DNA from: Punica granatum
Taxonomy: Eukaryota; Streptophyta; Magnoliopsida; Myrtales; Lythraceae
Reading direction: 5' to 3'
Assembly (NCBI RefSeq): GCF_007655135.1
Contig: NC_045129.1
Span: 22,914,274-22,978,273, forward strand
Length of the DNA: 64,000 nt
Of this stretch, positions 43,573 through 55,887 are shown in pieces; position 1 is the first letter of the stretch; each line of letters begins with the position of its first letter. A model generated the notes under the pieces. The model made no database searches. It was given only the letters and a program-made list of their open reading frames with translations, and was not told the origin of the DNA. The translations under genes were made by a program, and so were the position numbers.

Positions 43573-45192
43573 TGTCAGCACCCCATTTTGACTCACCATT
43601 CCAAACAATGTATCAACAATGGTCCAGACTATGACTTGAGCAGGAATACAGAAAACGGCTCGGCAGAGCAAGAAATCACTATTTATCCTCAAGTCGGCAA
43701 AATTGAGCAGAAGACATGTACATGCGACAGAGGGACTCCAAGGGTCACCAAAGGGTAACAGAGTGACTAGAGAGCTCAACAACGTCCAAAACCGGCATTT
43801 TCAGTGTACCACATGGACAATCCTATTTTTCGATAGTTTGCTCGTCCATCGGAAGATAGCCAATATTCGACTTAAAAAATCCACATCATTGCCAAACAGA
43901 TGAAAAGTGTCTTCAAAAGCATTTTGCAAATCATCTGCTCTATACATAACAACTTTCTGTATATAGACAACTTTTCAGTGGAAGTCCAAAAATGCCGGTT
44001 TCTTGGAGAAAAGTTAATTCCAAATATGAGATGCGGCCATGCCTCACAATCATACAAAGCACGAGCAGTGTTTCAGATTGTCTTTTGAAAGCCATACAGA
44101 CACTCCAAATGACTTCCGAGTGACAAAACGGGCATACCCCTCTTCGGAAATGCATAACCGGAGACTTGTCTGAGGGAATTACGGCAAATGAAGTTCGTAC
44201 TGCATTGCCCTAAAAACTCTAGCAGACATTCACAATTGGGCAAAATAGACAGCATAACCCTTCTCAGTTTCCCGAGTAACCTCCGAGGAGCAGAAATTAC
44301 CATTTTCAGTGGAAATGCATATCCGGAGGTCATTTTTACGGAAACTTGACGCCGGGTGCCTACCCTACACAGTGCTAGCCTTCTCAAGGCTCAACGTGGA
44401 ATCGTCGGAATGAATCACACAACTCATCTAGACCTCCCGAGCAGTGCTTTAGAGGTCTCGGGTACACTTTTCAAGTCCTTAGAGATCCAATCACGACAAA
44501 CGGAGATCATAGTGATTTCTGGAGCGCCCAAGCAGCTCAGAAAGCAATTTGAGAAATCCAGTTTCGACTTCCTAGGACATCTTCGACTCCATGTTTGCAT
44601 TACCGGCTTAAGGGTCAATTGTTCACGTTGTCTGACAATTCATGTCAAAATGACCAACGTGAGATGCAGACACAAGATATGCTGTCAGAAGCGGACAACT
44701 TCGCTCTGGTCATCTGCAATGAGCAAAACCGGCTTTCGGGCCTCATATGGACCCGGAGCATTTCTCCTCGAAAAGTGATAATCTTGGGCTCATTTAATTC
44801 GTTTTCTCACGTATATCGACAATTTGACGTTCAATTCGAACCACGAACTTCAAATACGCAACCAATCGAGACCCGAGCTTTCTCCCGGTTTCTTCTTTTA
44901 GGCCGTGGGACCCACGGGTCAGGCCTAGCCACCCCATCCTTGCCCTAGGCGTCCTCCCCTTTGTCTTCTTCATCTCTATGAAGATAAGAAGACAACTTGC
45001 ACACTTATCCCCTAAAATATCTAAGTGTTTCATTCTTGCACTCCAACTCCCAATCAATGCTCATTAATGTTTGATCTCTTCTCCATCAATGCCAATTGCA
45101 CAAATATCTTCTTCTTCCGTTAAGCCAAACCGATTTTCCCTTAAGCATGTCCTTAATCAAGCTTTTTCTCACTTAATTGCACTTAAGCTTAG

Positions 45193-45202
45193 CCTATATA
45201 TT
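45193..45202 (+). promoter_or_regulatory. Probable TATA box of the A' LTR
   Basis: CCTATATATT at the place equivalent to 14921-14930. Confidence 0.5.
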
Positions 45203-48045
45203 GCATTATTGTCATTAAGCTAAACACAACTCATCACACATCATCTCACTAGCTTTCTCACTCTTCAAATGCTCTCCAAGACTTGAAGAAACCGCAACAA
45301 GCAAGAGGAAGCTTTAGCTGAAGCAAACCAAGCAAAAACCGGGCAAAGTGTTAAGTCGGAATCCATCCCGGCTTAAATCCAAACTTTACCAAACTTCATA
45401 TCCCACATATTTTTGACCTTCTCTATCCATTTCCGGGCTTAGATTTTAGTTTTGGAGCCTCCAACCCACCGGAACAAGCAACCACAGAATCTGGACAGAT
45501 TTGGTCCTTCTCGGGTCAAAAAAGTCAACCCGGATTCCAAGCCCTTCCAAGTCGGTTTGAGCTACTAAAACCCATCAAACACCTCTCCACACAACCCTAG
45601 GGTGTCAAGGAGTCAAGAAATTCAAGAAAAACCCGTCGGTTTAACCCTAGGAAGAAGAAACAGCCCGACTGCCTAGTCGGCTCGAAATTTCTGACTGTTT
45701 GTGCGGTTTTCTTGCAAATTGGGTCGATCTGAGACTCTTTTCGGAAAACTACCACCACAGTCACCTCCGAGGGTCAGTTAGGAGTCAGGAGCCGCTGACC
45801 TTGCCTCAAAATTCCATCGGGAGCCTCCGTGGCGATGTCCGACCAGACTGGTGCCAGACGGGTCCGAAATTCCAGACGTGCTCTGTTTTCCGTGATCTTT
45901 GCAGGGCTGTACAGGTCGACTCGATAACTCTGGGACCAAACGACCACCACAGTCACTTCCGGGGGTCAGTTAAGAGTCAGGATCCGCTGACCTTGCCTCA
46001 AAATTCCATCGGGAGCCTCCGTGGCGACGTCCGACCCGACTTGTGCCAGTCGGGTCTGTTCAGTTTCCAGCCGGGTCTGTTAAGGCTATTCGGGTCTGTG
46101 CAAGGCCAAAACAGCCCAAACCCGACCCAACAAAGGTCCAACCCGACTTTTTGCAGTCCCATCTCGTATCTCGGGATTAGGTATGACCATTCTCGACTTA
46201 GAGGAGCTAGGACTTTTACATTTTTGTTGTGTTTACGGAGTCATAAGGCGTTTTTTTGCAAGTTTCACTTCCAAACTTTAATATTATGCAATTTCCTTAT
46301 TATATCATGTATGTTTATCCTTGATTAACATGTCAACATGTCGGGAAACACTTGGATCGTAGTTGGGAAGAGCATCCCGACCCGGGAAAGGCAAAGAGCT
46401 CACGGCTTACCCTCCATGAGAGGTGGCCGAATGTTCTCTTGCTCCTTTCAGGCAAGGAACGGTCTTCTTGGCCCGATCCAAGTTCGATTCCCGAGTTTCC
46501 TCGTGTTTTCCTACGCGCATGAAGCCGGTATTGTTTTATCGATTCCTTAAATAATATGTTTTTGCATGTTTTACATGTTTGAATGTGTTATTTAAATCAT
46601 GGCAATACCGACTTTCGTTTAATTGTATTATTCAACATGTTTGTTGTTTGAGCATGCGAGGAATGATTCGAAACGAGACGGGGAAAACTCATGGAACCCG
46701 ATGTGGGCCATGAGACCTTTCGGTTTTCTCCAAGGAGAAATGGCCGAGTGTCTCTTAGACTCATACGGGTTGCATGAGGCTTCCTCTCCCCGTTTTAAGT
46801 CTGTTCTCGGATTTGGTGTAATTTGCAATCTACATTATTGTCGCAATATCGCATGAAAATGTCGTTTCCAAGCAAACATGCATGGATTCGTGTATCGAGG
46901 ACTCATTCGGACCCATTCGGTTATAAGGGTATTGTCGGTCATTTGACCGAATTATCCTTGATCATTATGGAATCGTCTTGGTCACCGAGTCACGAATCGT
47001 TTTCATAATTAATGCATTCGGCAACAACCTTAAGTATTAATTCCACGAACGGGTTAATTGGGAGGTTCACACGGTTAATTCATTCAATTTAAATAAGTTT
47101 GCATGAATTGGACATTAACTGATAACTCGCGTCGATGAGTTGTCAAATGACGTTAGTGCCCTTTTTAAAACTTATCAATTTCAAAACCCGAAACGCGCGG
47201 TCCGATGTAGCATGGACGTCTGAAAAGGGCTTTTGTGTCTCAACTTGAGTTTTTACCTGATTTCAAGTAACTTAGGTCAGGATACAGAAGATCTTTCTAG
47301 ATTACTTCCGGGCAGATCGACTAGTTCTTTGGCTTTTTCGGGGTTTTTGCACAACCTTGGATGATCCAGGGAATTGGTCGACACCGGCTACAGGCCGAGG
47401 TGGCCCGCACTGCGATGTTTCCCCTTTACTGAAAACAATTTTCAAATAAAGGGCAAAATCGTCTTTTCACAATTCAGCGACACCTCTAAGGTTAGCTTGA
47501 CAGAAACACTACAGTACGAGATAGGAACGAGCTACCTGTTCAGGTGCAGGTTCATCTGCATAGCCTCTTCTTATCTAACTGATGAGTTCCTGTCATCCTA
47601 TCATAGACTCGGGTAACTAGAACGGTTATCTCTATCACAAAACATGCAAAATTCTGATTAATCATTCGCTCGATCTAACCAAATGCTAAACAATGGTTAG
47701 GGGAACTCTAGGTTCCAAATCTAGAGTCAAAACATGAGTTTGGTTAATTCAGTGGTATTTCAATGTCATAATACAGAACAACTGTAAAAACAATCCGCAC
47801 ACGAGATTTGACTCTCTTTGTCAAGTTCTCAAAACAAAGCAGAAAGCTAAAACATTGGCACGTGCTTGTTTGTCTAGGGTAGGATTTGCATGCCAAAATA
47901 CCCCGGATTAACAAATTGTTAAAACATGTACACTCGATAATAACAAACACATTGTCGGTTATTTACCTGCCACGTGTTATCTTTCAGCACTTGTTTGTCA
48001 TGCGGGTCGAGCCTGATCCCTAAGCCGAATAATATTAGGGTTCAA

Positions 48046-48110
48046 CGCCCTAAAAATCAAGCACAGGGTCCAACGCCCTAATAATCACTCACAGGGTCCA
48101 ACGCCCTATT
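48046..48110 (+). repeat. GGGTCCAACGCCCT tandem repeat in the A' LTR
   Basis: Three units of about 30 bp with cores GGTTCAACGCCCT, GGGTCCAACGCCCT and GGGTCCAACGCCCT, the reverse-strand form of the repeat at 11999-12075. Confidence 0.75.
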
Positions 48111-48862
48111 CATTGATAACGCATTTCGAATTTCAGTTTTTCGGTGTTTCCCTAAACTCACAGTGAGTTAGAGCGGAATAATAACCGAATGCAGACTGAC
48201 TGAGATTCACCCATTTGTAATTTTGATTTGATGTATTTTTGAGAGTTCATTGTAAGGATTTTTGTTTTGTACAGTCAATATGTAAGAATCTCAGTTGGCG
48301 AGCAAACGGTCCGAGAGTCGAATCATTCGAATCGGTTTCATGCTTGCCCGAAGGAAAGTAAATCTAAGATCTCGCGGTTTTGGTTCACGTAGGGATTCAA
48401 CCTCCATGGTTTGACGAACTATATCGCAAGATTATGAACCAATTCCCCGACATACAGATTTACTTCTCTCTCGGCTTCTCAACCGACATCGTTTAATTCA
48501 TCGAATTTACGGTGTCAAAACATGTGAGCCAAGCACAGCTTAATTCACGTGATGAATAAATAAAACATGCAAGCCTAGCAAACCAAAGTTTCGAAAGGGC
48601 GTGCGGGATATAGGCCCATACGTAACATGAACCCCCGAACTCGGACTTTTCGGTTCCGCGCAGACCATTGCCTTAGCAAAACTAGGTGTTTCATACCCCT
48701 AGACCCGGGTAACTTATCCGCCCTCGACCTTCGGGTCGTAAAATGATAAGTGGCGACTCCTTCTCTCACGCGTGTCCGTCACGCGTCACCACGGGAATGT
48801 GGACACTCCCAAGCAGCGCGATTCGGGCCCCGACGAGTGTCCACATTCGAGTCCGTACAGCT

Positions 48863-48880
48863 TGACGACTCCGCTGGGGA
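48863..48880 (+). promoter_or_regulatory. Primer binding site, tRNA-Arg type (A')
   Basis: TGACGACTCCGCTGGGGA, three bases after the LTR. It has one mismatch (A for G at the third base) to the expected CCA complement. Confidence 0.88.
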
Positions 48881-49035
48881 CATACTTAGTGGGTTCAGGC
48901 TCTATTCATTTGCTTGCTTGCATGTTTATTTATCGTTTTCCGTATATTTATTTTGCGCATATTTACTTTTCTGCACTCGCATTGCATCATTCTAGTGGAT
49001 TTAGGTACCAAATGCCAGAAATCCCACGGGCACCG

Positions 49036-49170
49036 ATCTAAGAAGCTAGGTTAGTTGGAGGTTCCGAGTAAGGGAATGGGTCGAGTCGGCTGTGCCACCG
49101 AACCGGTCCCTAAAGATCATCGCTCGATTTCAAGGAATTGATACCCTTGAATTGAGAGACCCCATCCCTA
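49036..49170 (+). other. Conserved 5' leader block of A'
   Basis: Same block as at 3707, 28546 and 56040, here with GGAGGTTCCGAGTAAGGGAA and CCACCGAACCGGT. Non-coding. Confidence 0.8.
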
Positions 49171-49558
49171 ATTAGTGGTTTTCCCAGTAGAACACTGAAA
49201 CCATGCATAAACAGGGACCGTCATGCTGAACCAAAATAAACCTTCATCCCGTCAACTGACCTAAAGTCGAGTCTTTAAGTCGGCCCGTAGTTTTCTTTTA
49301 GGCGGGCCTTTTGCTGTTTTTCACAAAGAGTGATGTACATTGTAACAGATACAATTATAATTTATTCTTTTTGCACCTGCATGCATGTTTTCAAACAAAC
49401 TAGGACATTGCATTGGCTTATTGCTTAAGTTCCCTTTTTCAAATGAACCATCTTCGTAAATTTGGGAACTTGAATCAAATCAATGCTACGGCATTAGCTT
49501 TTGAAAACTCATACATTGCCAGCATTTGATGTTTACACAGCAACTACCATGTCCCACA
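49171..49558 (+). other. A' leader, non-coding
   Basis: Matches the leader of element A around 28170-28540 in reverse orientation. Contains the ACAGGGACCGTCATGCTG phrase, also present near 56226. No coding domain. Confidence 0.7.
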
Positions 49559-49960
49559 CGACAGGCGAGTTGTGCCAACCTTCGCGGGTAGGCCACCTGC
49601 GGTCTTCACCTCTCCACGGCGAGACGTGCTGTGACCAAAGGCCGTCCATCCCGGCCACTCACCCCGCACAACAGGCGAGTTGTGCCAACCTTCGAGGGGT
49701 AGACCACCCGCGGTCTTCACCTCTCCACGGTGAGACGTGCTGTGACCAAAGGCCGTCCATCTCGGCCACCCACCCCGCACGACAGGCGAGTTGTGCCAAC
49801 CTTCGCGGGTAGACCACCCGCGATCTTCACCTCTCCATGGCGAAACGTGCTATGACCAAAGGCTGTCGAGCCCGGCCACCCACCTCGCATGATCGGCGAG
49901 TCGTGCCAACCTTCACAGGTAGACCACCTACGGCCTTCACCCTTCCTCCATGGCAAGGCG
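49559..49960 (+). repeat. 111-bp tandem repeat, about four units
   Basis: Units start with CGACAGGCGAGTTGTGCCAA near 49559, 49670, 49781 and 49890. Homologous to 27866-28150 on the other strand. Open frames through it on both strands are repeat translations. Confidence 0.88.
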
Positions 49961-50490
49961 AGTTGTGGATCGAGGGCCGACTCACCTTCCCAGGTGAGAC
50001 TAACCGACACTAACTTCTTGCTAACAGAGAACATCACTGCGTGATCAGATGCACATCTCTTCGCAAGACCCTGCGCATCTACTAGCGACTAAGCGCTCCT
50101 CCCACATGTCCAAGCATGTTCACACCAACTCATACACGCATGCTCAACGTATCAATGCATGTCTCTTGGTGTGCTCGCACGACGCCTACCAAACCAATTC
50201 GCTTCCCTACACTCTTGCATTGAAATCCTGAACAGTTCATGCTCCTTCATTGTTTTTTTTCCCATTGCAGGAAATTCTCAACAAGAAGATAGCCTGAATA
50301 CTGAGCGACCACAATTGAGACAACAAACGTCTCTCATCTAGCTCCTTGGGATTTCAATACTAAGTCTCCATCCTTGGTCCACAGAGCAAGACCGCAAGCA
50401 AATCAGAGTCACCGCTTTGCAGCGCCCTACGCTATTCCTCAGCATTGACCTTTGCTTTTGCATCTGTTGCACTTTCTTATCGAGCACACA

Positions 50491-50745
50491 TTTACTGCAT
50501 GGGCCTTCGGCCTCGCATCGGGCTCCGGCCCCGCATTTACTGCATCGAGCTTCGGGCCCGCTTTTGCGTTTCGGCCTCGCATCGGGCTTCGGCCCCACTT
50601 TTGGGCTTCGGCCCCACTTTTGAGCTTCGGCCCCGCATCGGGCCTCGGTCCTGCATTTACTGCTTTCGGGCCCCGGCCCAGCATTTACTGCTTTTGGGCT
50701 CTGGCCCAGCATTTACTACATTTAGGTTTTGACACCTCGCATATA
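50491..50745 (+). repeat. GC-rich tandem array in A'
   Basis: Units of GGGCTTCGGCCCCGCATC and TTTACTGC, the reverse-strand form of 1791-2310 but about half the length. Confidence 0.88.
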
Positions 50746-52278
50746 CTAGTTTCAGGCTCATCTAAAATCCAAAATCGACTTGGATTCAAATTCATCCAAG
50801 CGATACTCCGAGGAGCAAGTCTAATCCTTCCACTACAAAGACCGGAAGTGACAGCTCCATAAGCAGAGCAAGACCTAACTCTCGATCGCAGGAGATACCA
50901 GCACGATCATGCCTCTGATCAAAGAATGGATCTCATCCACCTTTGTTGTGGTCGCCGATTGAATACGGAGGCAACACGCGCAGTCTTCTTTAAACTCTCT
51001 GTCAGCACCCCATTTTGGCCCACCGAATCCCCACACGAGGACTCTCGACCGAAACCCGGAACACTATTCATCGCCTGGCGATCAGAGGCAAATAGGCGGG
51101 CACGGGGTCATGAGCGATAGGATAAAGAGCTAGGTCACTGAGAAAAGCGGAGGAAAGCCATCAGAAGAACGAACGGACAAGGAATCCCCAATAACGACGG
51201 GGTTGACACTATGGCACTATTCATCATCGAGTCACCGAAGCACCGAAAGGTGCCCAATATGGGACTCCAAAAATCCCTCTCAGTGCCAAAGTGACCAACG
51301 ACACGTCCGGACATATTTTCGGGACATCCTGCTTAAGCCGGGGCACCCCGATCTCTCACGGACGCCTTTTCTGACATAGCTCCCGGGGTCCGCCTCGTTG
51401 ACAAGCAGACGACCCCCCCCCCCCCCCAAAACGGGTTTACAGGCACTCAGGGACCACCAGGGTCTAGGAACAAGCTTCAGATGACCTTCCGGAACTCGAC
51501 TTGGTTTCCCGAGGGACGTTTCAATGGTCATGAACGTCTCCCGAGCACAACGACGAGCCCCGAGCACCTCAAGACATTCAGGGAGCACTGAGAAAATCCC
51601 GGTCGCAAGTTCCTAGGCCTTCCCGGGCCAACGGTCCCCGACCGAGGGCGACGGGCCAATGATCCCTCACGGGGCAAAAGGATCGCCAAAATGAATGTTA
51701 GGATGCACAAAGAGCAATCAGGGACCGGGGGATGTTAAACTCCGCTTCGAACGTCCAAACAGGGCAAAACCGACTCTCGAGGCACCGAGTCGCCCGAACG
51801 CTCGTTCACACGACGCATGGCGATATTAGGCTCATTCAAATCCTCGTCATTCAAGCATTCCGAATATTCAAATTAATTGGACATCGGAGGTCGGGTGCGA
51901 ACTCGATCAAGTTTCAAGCATTTTCCGGCTTTTCTCTCAATTGAACGGGACCCACAGCTTAGCCAACCGAGCCATCAAGCCACGGCTCAACCCCAAGCCA
52001 CGGCTCAAACCCACGGCTCCGACTTGACAGCCCATGCCGCGGCTCAAACCCTTCCCCGTCGGCTCAAACCCTCCCACCGACGGCTCCAAGCTCCCTCCAC
52101 CACAATTTCAAATTTTCCCTCACATCCTTCACTTCCTATCCATCCATCCATCACCCTTTTGCTTTCCCCACACTCCATTTGACATTTTTCCTTCCCTAAC
52201 CACCTTAGAAATTTCGGCAGCCACCCTAAGCCCCTCCTAAGCACACTTAACTTGCCCTAATTGCCCCATTAAGCTTTC

Positions 52279-52287
52279 CTTTATAAG
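52279..52287 (+). promoter_or_regulatory. Probable TATA box of the Ogre B LTR
   Basis: CTTTATAAG, conserved with 8330-8338 on the other strand. Would place transcription start about 1.3 kb into the LTR. Confidence 0.6.
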
Positions 52288-54849
52288 CCCTTGCACCATT
52301 AAGCTTAATCACTTCTTCAACTCCATTCTCTCTCAAGCCAATCTCTCTCCACAAACCTCTCAAGCTCCAGCCCTCTCCCTCACTTTCGTCCAGCCCGAGC
52401 CAAGGCCGAAACCGGCCAAAACCATCGGAAAACCACCCGGTATTCCGGTGACCACCCGACCCGACTTAAGCCAAAAATCACCAAAATCTCTAGCCTACAT
52501 ATTTCCCACCTCCTAAGTCCATTTCCGGGCTTAGATTTTCCATTCGAAGCTTCCTACATCACGTTCCAGTCGTGAAGAGAATCGGGTCCCGAGATCCCCT
52601 AGCCGTGCGCACCGGACCTCAACCACGTGCCATTTTCTTCCACGACTTCGGCGAGTCGTGCCATCACGCTCCAAGGGTTCCTCACAACCCTCACCCTCCC
52701 CCGTGAAGAGGTGGTCACGATCCGAGGGCCGATCAACCGTGCACATCTTCCGTTCATCCGTTTCTCTCTTACCGGGTCCAACACGTTTTCTACCCTAATT
52801 TCTCTCACATTTTCGGGTTTGTTCAGGCCTTGCCACGTTCGGGTCTGCCCATGATCTTCTAGATCTGCCCCTTAGGAGTCCAACGAGCCCGACCTTGCAT
52901 CGTGCCGTGACCGTTTTACTCGACTTGCCGCGGCTGCCTCCTCTCGGGTCTATCTACCCGTAGCTTTCAACCCGAGTCTTGCGACTCTCAAGACCGCTTC
53001 CCCGACTCTTTTCCTCGTGCATCGGGGCTAGGTAACATCTCTCTACAACTTAGAGAAGTTAGGATCTTTGATGCTTGCATACACGAGACGTTTATATGGT
53101 TTAAGTAAGTCGGATGCATGAAAGCTTGCTCTTTTCCTTCGGATCTACGTCTCCCATGCAATTTCATGCACTTTCATGCACGTACGTCCATCGTATCCCG
53201 TTTATATGTCCATATCATGCCTATACCGTGAGGGGAAAGGACTAGGTTCGAGGTAGGAGAGGCGTTTAGACCACGGTTGGATCATGGGAACCCACGGCCT
53301 ATGTCCCGAGGGGGGACCCGTGGGCTCCTTCGGTCCATCCGAGGCTTAATCGGCCTCTTCTTCCCCGAAGCTTGTCGGTCCCCATGTTCTTATCGTTTAT
53401 TCGTTGCATGAGACGTTTTGGCATGACGGAAAAGATCTAGATCGGGGTCGAAGAGCCCGTCTTGACGCGTGTGAGCCATGGGAGTTCACGGCTACCCTTG
53501 AGGGGTGTGGCCGAGAGCTCCCTTGGACCACACGGGTCCAAGGCGGCTTCTTTAGCTCCGAAGTGGGTCGGTTCCCGCATTTTACGTTTTTTTTATTTTT
53601 TTTTCTTATCGTATGAATCGACGCCGTTTTTATTGATTTCTTTATATTACGTGTTAAATGTGTTAGTTCGTGTGTTTGATTGCGCCTAGAGATCTTGACG
53701 ACGTCGGTTTTCCTCGTTTTTATTGAAATAGATGTTGTCCTTGTGTTTAAACGTATTATGCATGCAAGACATGATCGGAATCGTCCCTTGGATTTGATTG
53801 TATCCATGTTTTTACATTGTTACCGATGGCCACGTGATAATTAAATGATAAGTATGTCGGTCTTGGATAATTTCCTATTAAAACCATAATAACTATATGA
53901 AATCACTACCACTGAATAATTTCACAAACAGGAAAACGGGGCGCGTTATTCGGTTAATTAAATCATTCGGACTAAATAATTGGGTAAATTGATTATTAAT
54001 TTGTAAACGCATCGATGATTCACGGAATGGCGAGAATGCCCTTCTCTACTAAAAACTCACAATTTCAAAATACCGAGTCGTGTAACACGAATAGAATTGA
54101 TGTCTAAAGAGTACTCACGTGCCACGACTCGAGTCCGGGCCCAATTTGAGGCGGCCCGAGTCGGGGCACAAGAGTCCTTCTTAGACTCCTTCGTGTGACG
54201 CGATCTCCAATTTGTATACGAACATTGCAATTTTATTGTCTAAGGGCATAATTGTCACTCCGTGATTCACCGATACCCTAGGCGCTAGGGAGTCGGAAAC
54301 GCCTCGATCTATGGACAGAAAAGGGCTACCCGTTCGGGTACGAGCCTCATTCGCACGGCCCATTCCGTCCACTTTCGGTGTTTCTATCTTCCTATCGTAG
54401 ATTCGGTGGGGAGCATTTCGTTTCAGTTACAAAATACAAAGAACCGAACTAATCATACATTCGGCCTAATCAAACACTAGATAATGGATAGGCGGAATGA
54501 TAGATTCCAATCTAGAGTCAAAACCCGAGTTTGGTTAATTCGGTGAAACCGCAGTGACACTTAACTGAATAAGGGTCATAAAACATTCACACACATAATC
54601 GGCTTAGAACCATATTCTAGCCCACCATCTATGTTTGCCTAGGATAGACGCATCGTTTTTTAATCAACCCCGGTTAATAACTGATTAAATCAAGTACATT
54701 CGACTTAATACACCACTTGTCTGTATTCACCGACAATTGTCAGTCATTGTCTGTATTGTGTCAGTTTTATCAGTTTTCTTCTGTTTTGTCTTGGCATATA
54801 ATGATTTATTGCGGTTCGGGCCCTAGCCCATAGGTCACGTATTGCACGG

Positions 54850-54900
54850 GGTCCAACACCCCAAATCACCGAACACGAGGTCCAACGCCTCTTAATTCAC
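54850..54900 (+). repeat. GGTCCAACGCC repeat in the Ogre B LTR
   Basis: Two units (GGGGTCCAACACCCC and GAGGTCCAACGCCTC) about 32 bp apart, equivalent to the repeats in all other Ogre-type LTRs here. Confidence 0.7.
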
Positions 54901-55599
54901 CGAGCGCGTGCAACCCTAGTGCGGAATGGGATCTAGCCTCGATTCACCGCCACACTCCGAATGCGGCCTATGTGGAAGGCGGATTTGGATTGAGCGCGCG
55001 AAACGGGTTTAGATATCACCCGGGAGCTCGATCGGTCCATCGGATACAGTGAGAACCGATCGGTTCTCCCGAAAACCGTTGGACCGATCGGACCCGACCC
55101 CCGGCTCCTCGAGCCCGTGTTGCCTTAATTTGCTTATCGGTTATTCAAAACACACGGTGAGCCGGAGCAGAATATTGGCCCAATGCAAACCGATCGGGAT
55201 CCATTTACTTATTCAGTTACATTCTGTAATTATTCGAGTGTACATTGTGAGGATCTTATTTGTATATTTATTCATATACTTGTAAGGATCCCGATCGGTG
55301 AGCAAGAGGTCCGAGTGTCGAGTCGGTTAAGTCGGTCTATCGTCACCAAGGGATGAGTAAGCTCGAATAATCATGGTCTCGGTTCGCGCAGGGAATCGAC
55401 CATCACGGTCCGAAAAACTGTAACGCTAAGATAGCGAACCGATTCCTTGACTCACAAGCCTACTCATCCTTCGGATTCTTGGCCCAACTCTATCGATTCA
55501 TCGAATTTACGGTGTCAAAACGGGCGAGTCAAGTGCGACCCAAAATCACGCGGTAAATAAACAAAATGGCAAGCCTAGCAAGCTAGAGTACCGAAAGGG

Positions 55600-55622
55600 C
55601 GTGCGGGATATAGGCCCGCACG
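55600..55622 (+). other. Conserved LTR hairpin, perfect 8-bp stem
   Basis: CGTGCGGG, loop ATATAGG, CCCGCACG. Same structure as 4260-4282. About 250 bp from the LTR end. Confidence 0.7.
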
Positions 55623-55869
55623 TAATAGAACCCCCGAATTCGGAATTTCCGGTTCCGTACGACCATTGCCTTAGCATTTAGGTGTACCCCGTACCCCTAG
55701 ACCCAGGTAACTTGCCGGCCCTCGACCTCCGGGTCGTAAAATGGCAAGTGGCGACTCCTTCTCACGGGCGTCCGTCGCGCGTCCCTGGGAAGGTGGACAC
55801 TCCCAAGCCGCGTTTGCTTAGGCGCGCGCACGCGTGCCCCGACGAGATGAAATTCGGGTGCGCACAGCT

Positions 55870-55887
55870 TGGCGACTCCACTGGGGA
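55870..55887 (+). promoter_or_regulatory. Primer binding site, tRNA-Arg (Ogre B)
   Basis: TGGCGACTCCACTGGGGA begins three bases after the LTR. Begins TGG, matching the tRNA CCA end. Confidence 0.95.

Larger units (their letters stand above)
43573..48859 (+). repeat. 5' LTR of A' (A-type)
   Basis: TGTCAGCACCCCATTTTG to GAGTCCGTACA, 5.29 kb, inverted relative to the two LTRs of element A and more diverged from them than they are from each other. The likely left flank GGGTT (43568-43572) would be the target duplication. Confidence 0.92.
43573..50999 (+). mobile_element. Non-autonomous Ogre/Tat-like element A', plus strand, interrupted on the right
   Basis: A 5.3 kb A-type LTR, a primer site and 2.1 kb of internal sequence show the same block order as element A read on its own strand (leader block, 111-bp repeats, AGGCGTCGTGC block, GC-rich array, then the block equivalent to 20480-20560). 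The internal region stops at 50999, where a B-type Ogre LTR begins; the remainder should lie past the window. No gag or pol. Confidence 0.9.
51000..55866 (+). repeat. 5' LTR of Ogre B
   Basis: 4.87 kb, TGTCAGCACCCCATTTTGG to CGGGTGCGCACA, next to the primer site. Shares termini and most landmarks with the inverted LTR at 4016-9846. Contains a 15-base C run at 51413-51427. Confidence 0.93.

Noticed and set aside
49501..49812. 103-residue plus-strand frame with repeated histidine-rich segments
   Set aside because: Translation of the 111-bp repeat.
51413..51427. Run of 15 C as a possible G-quadruplex or regulatory element
   Set aside because: A single homopolymer is more likely simple-sequence slippage or assembly uncertainty; no equivalent in the other B-type LTR.
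53397..53807. 136-residue minus-strand frame in the Ogre B LTR
   Set aside because: LTR interior, no domain, not kept in the inverted LTR copy at 4016-9846.
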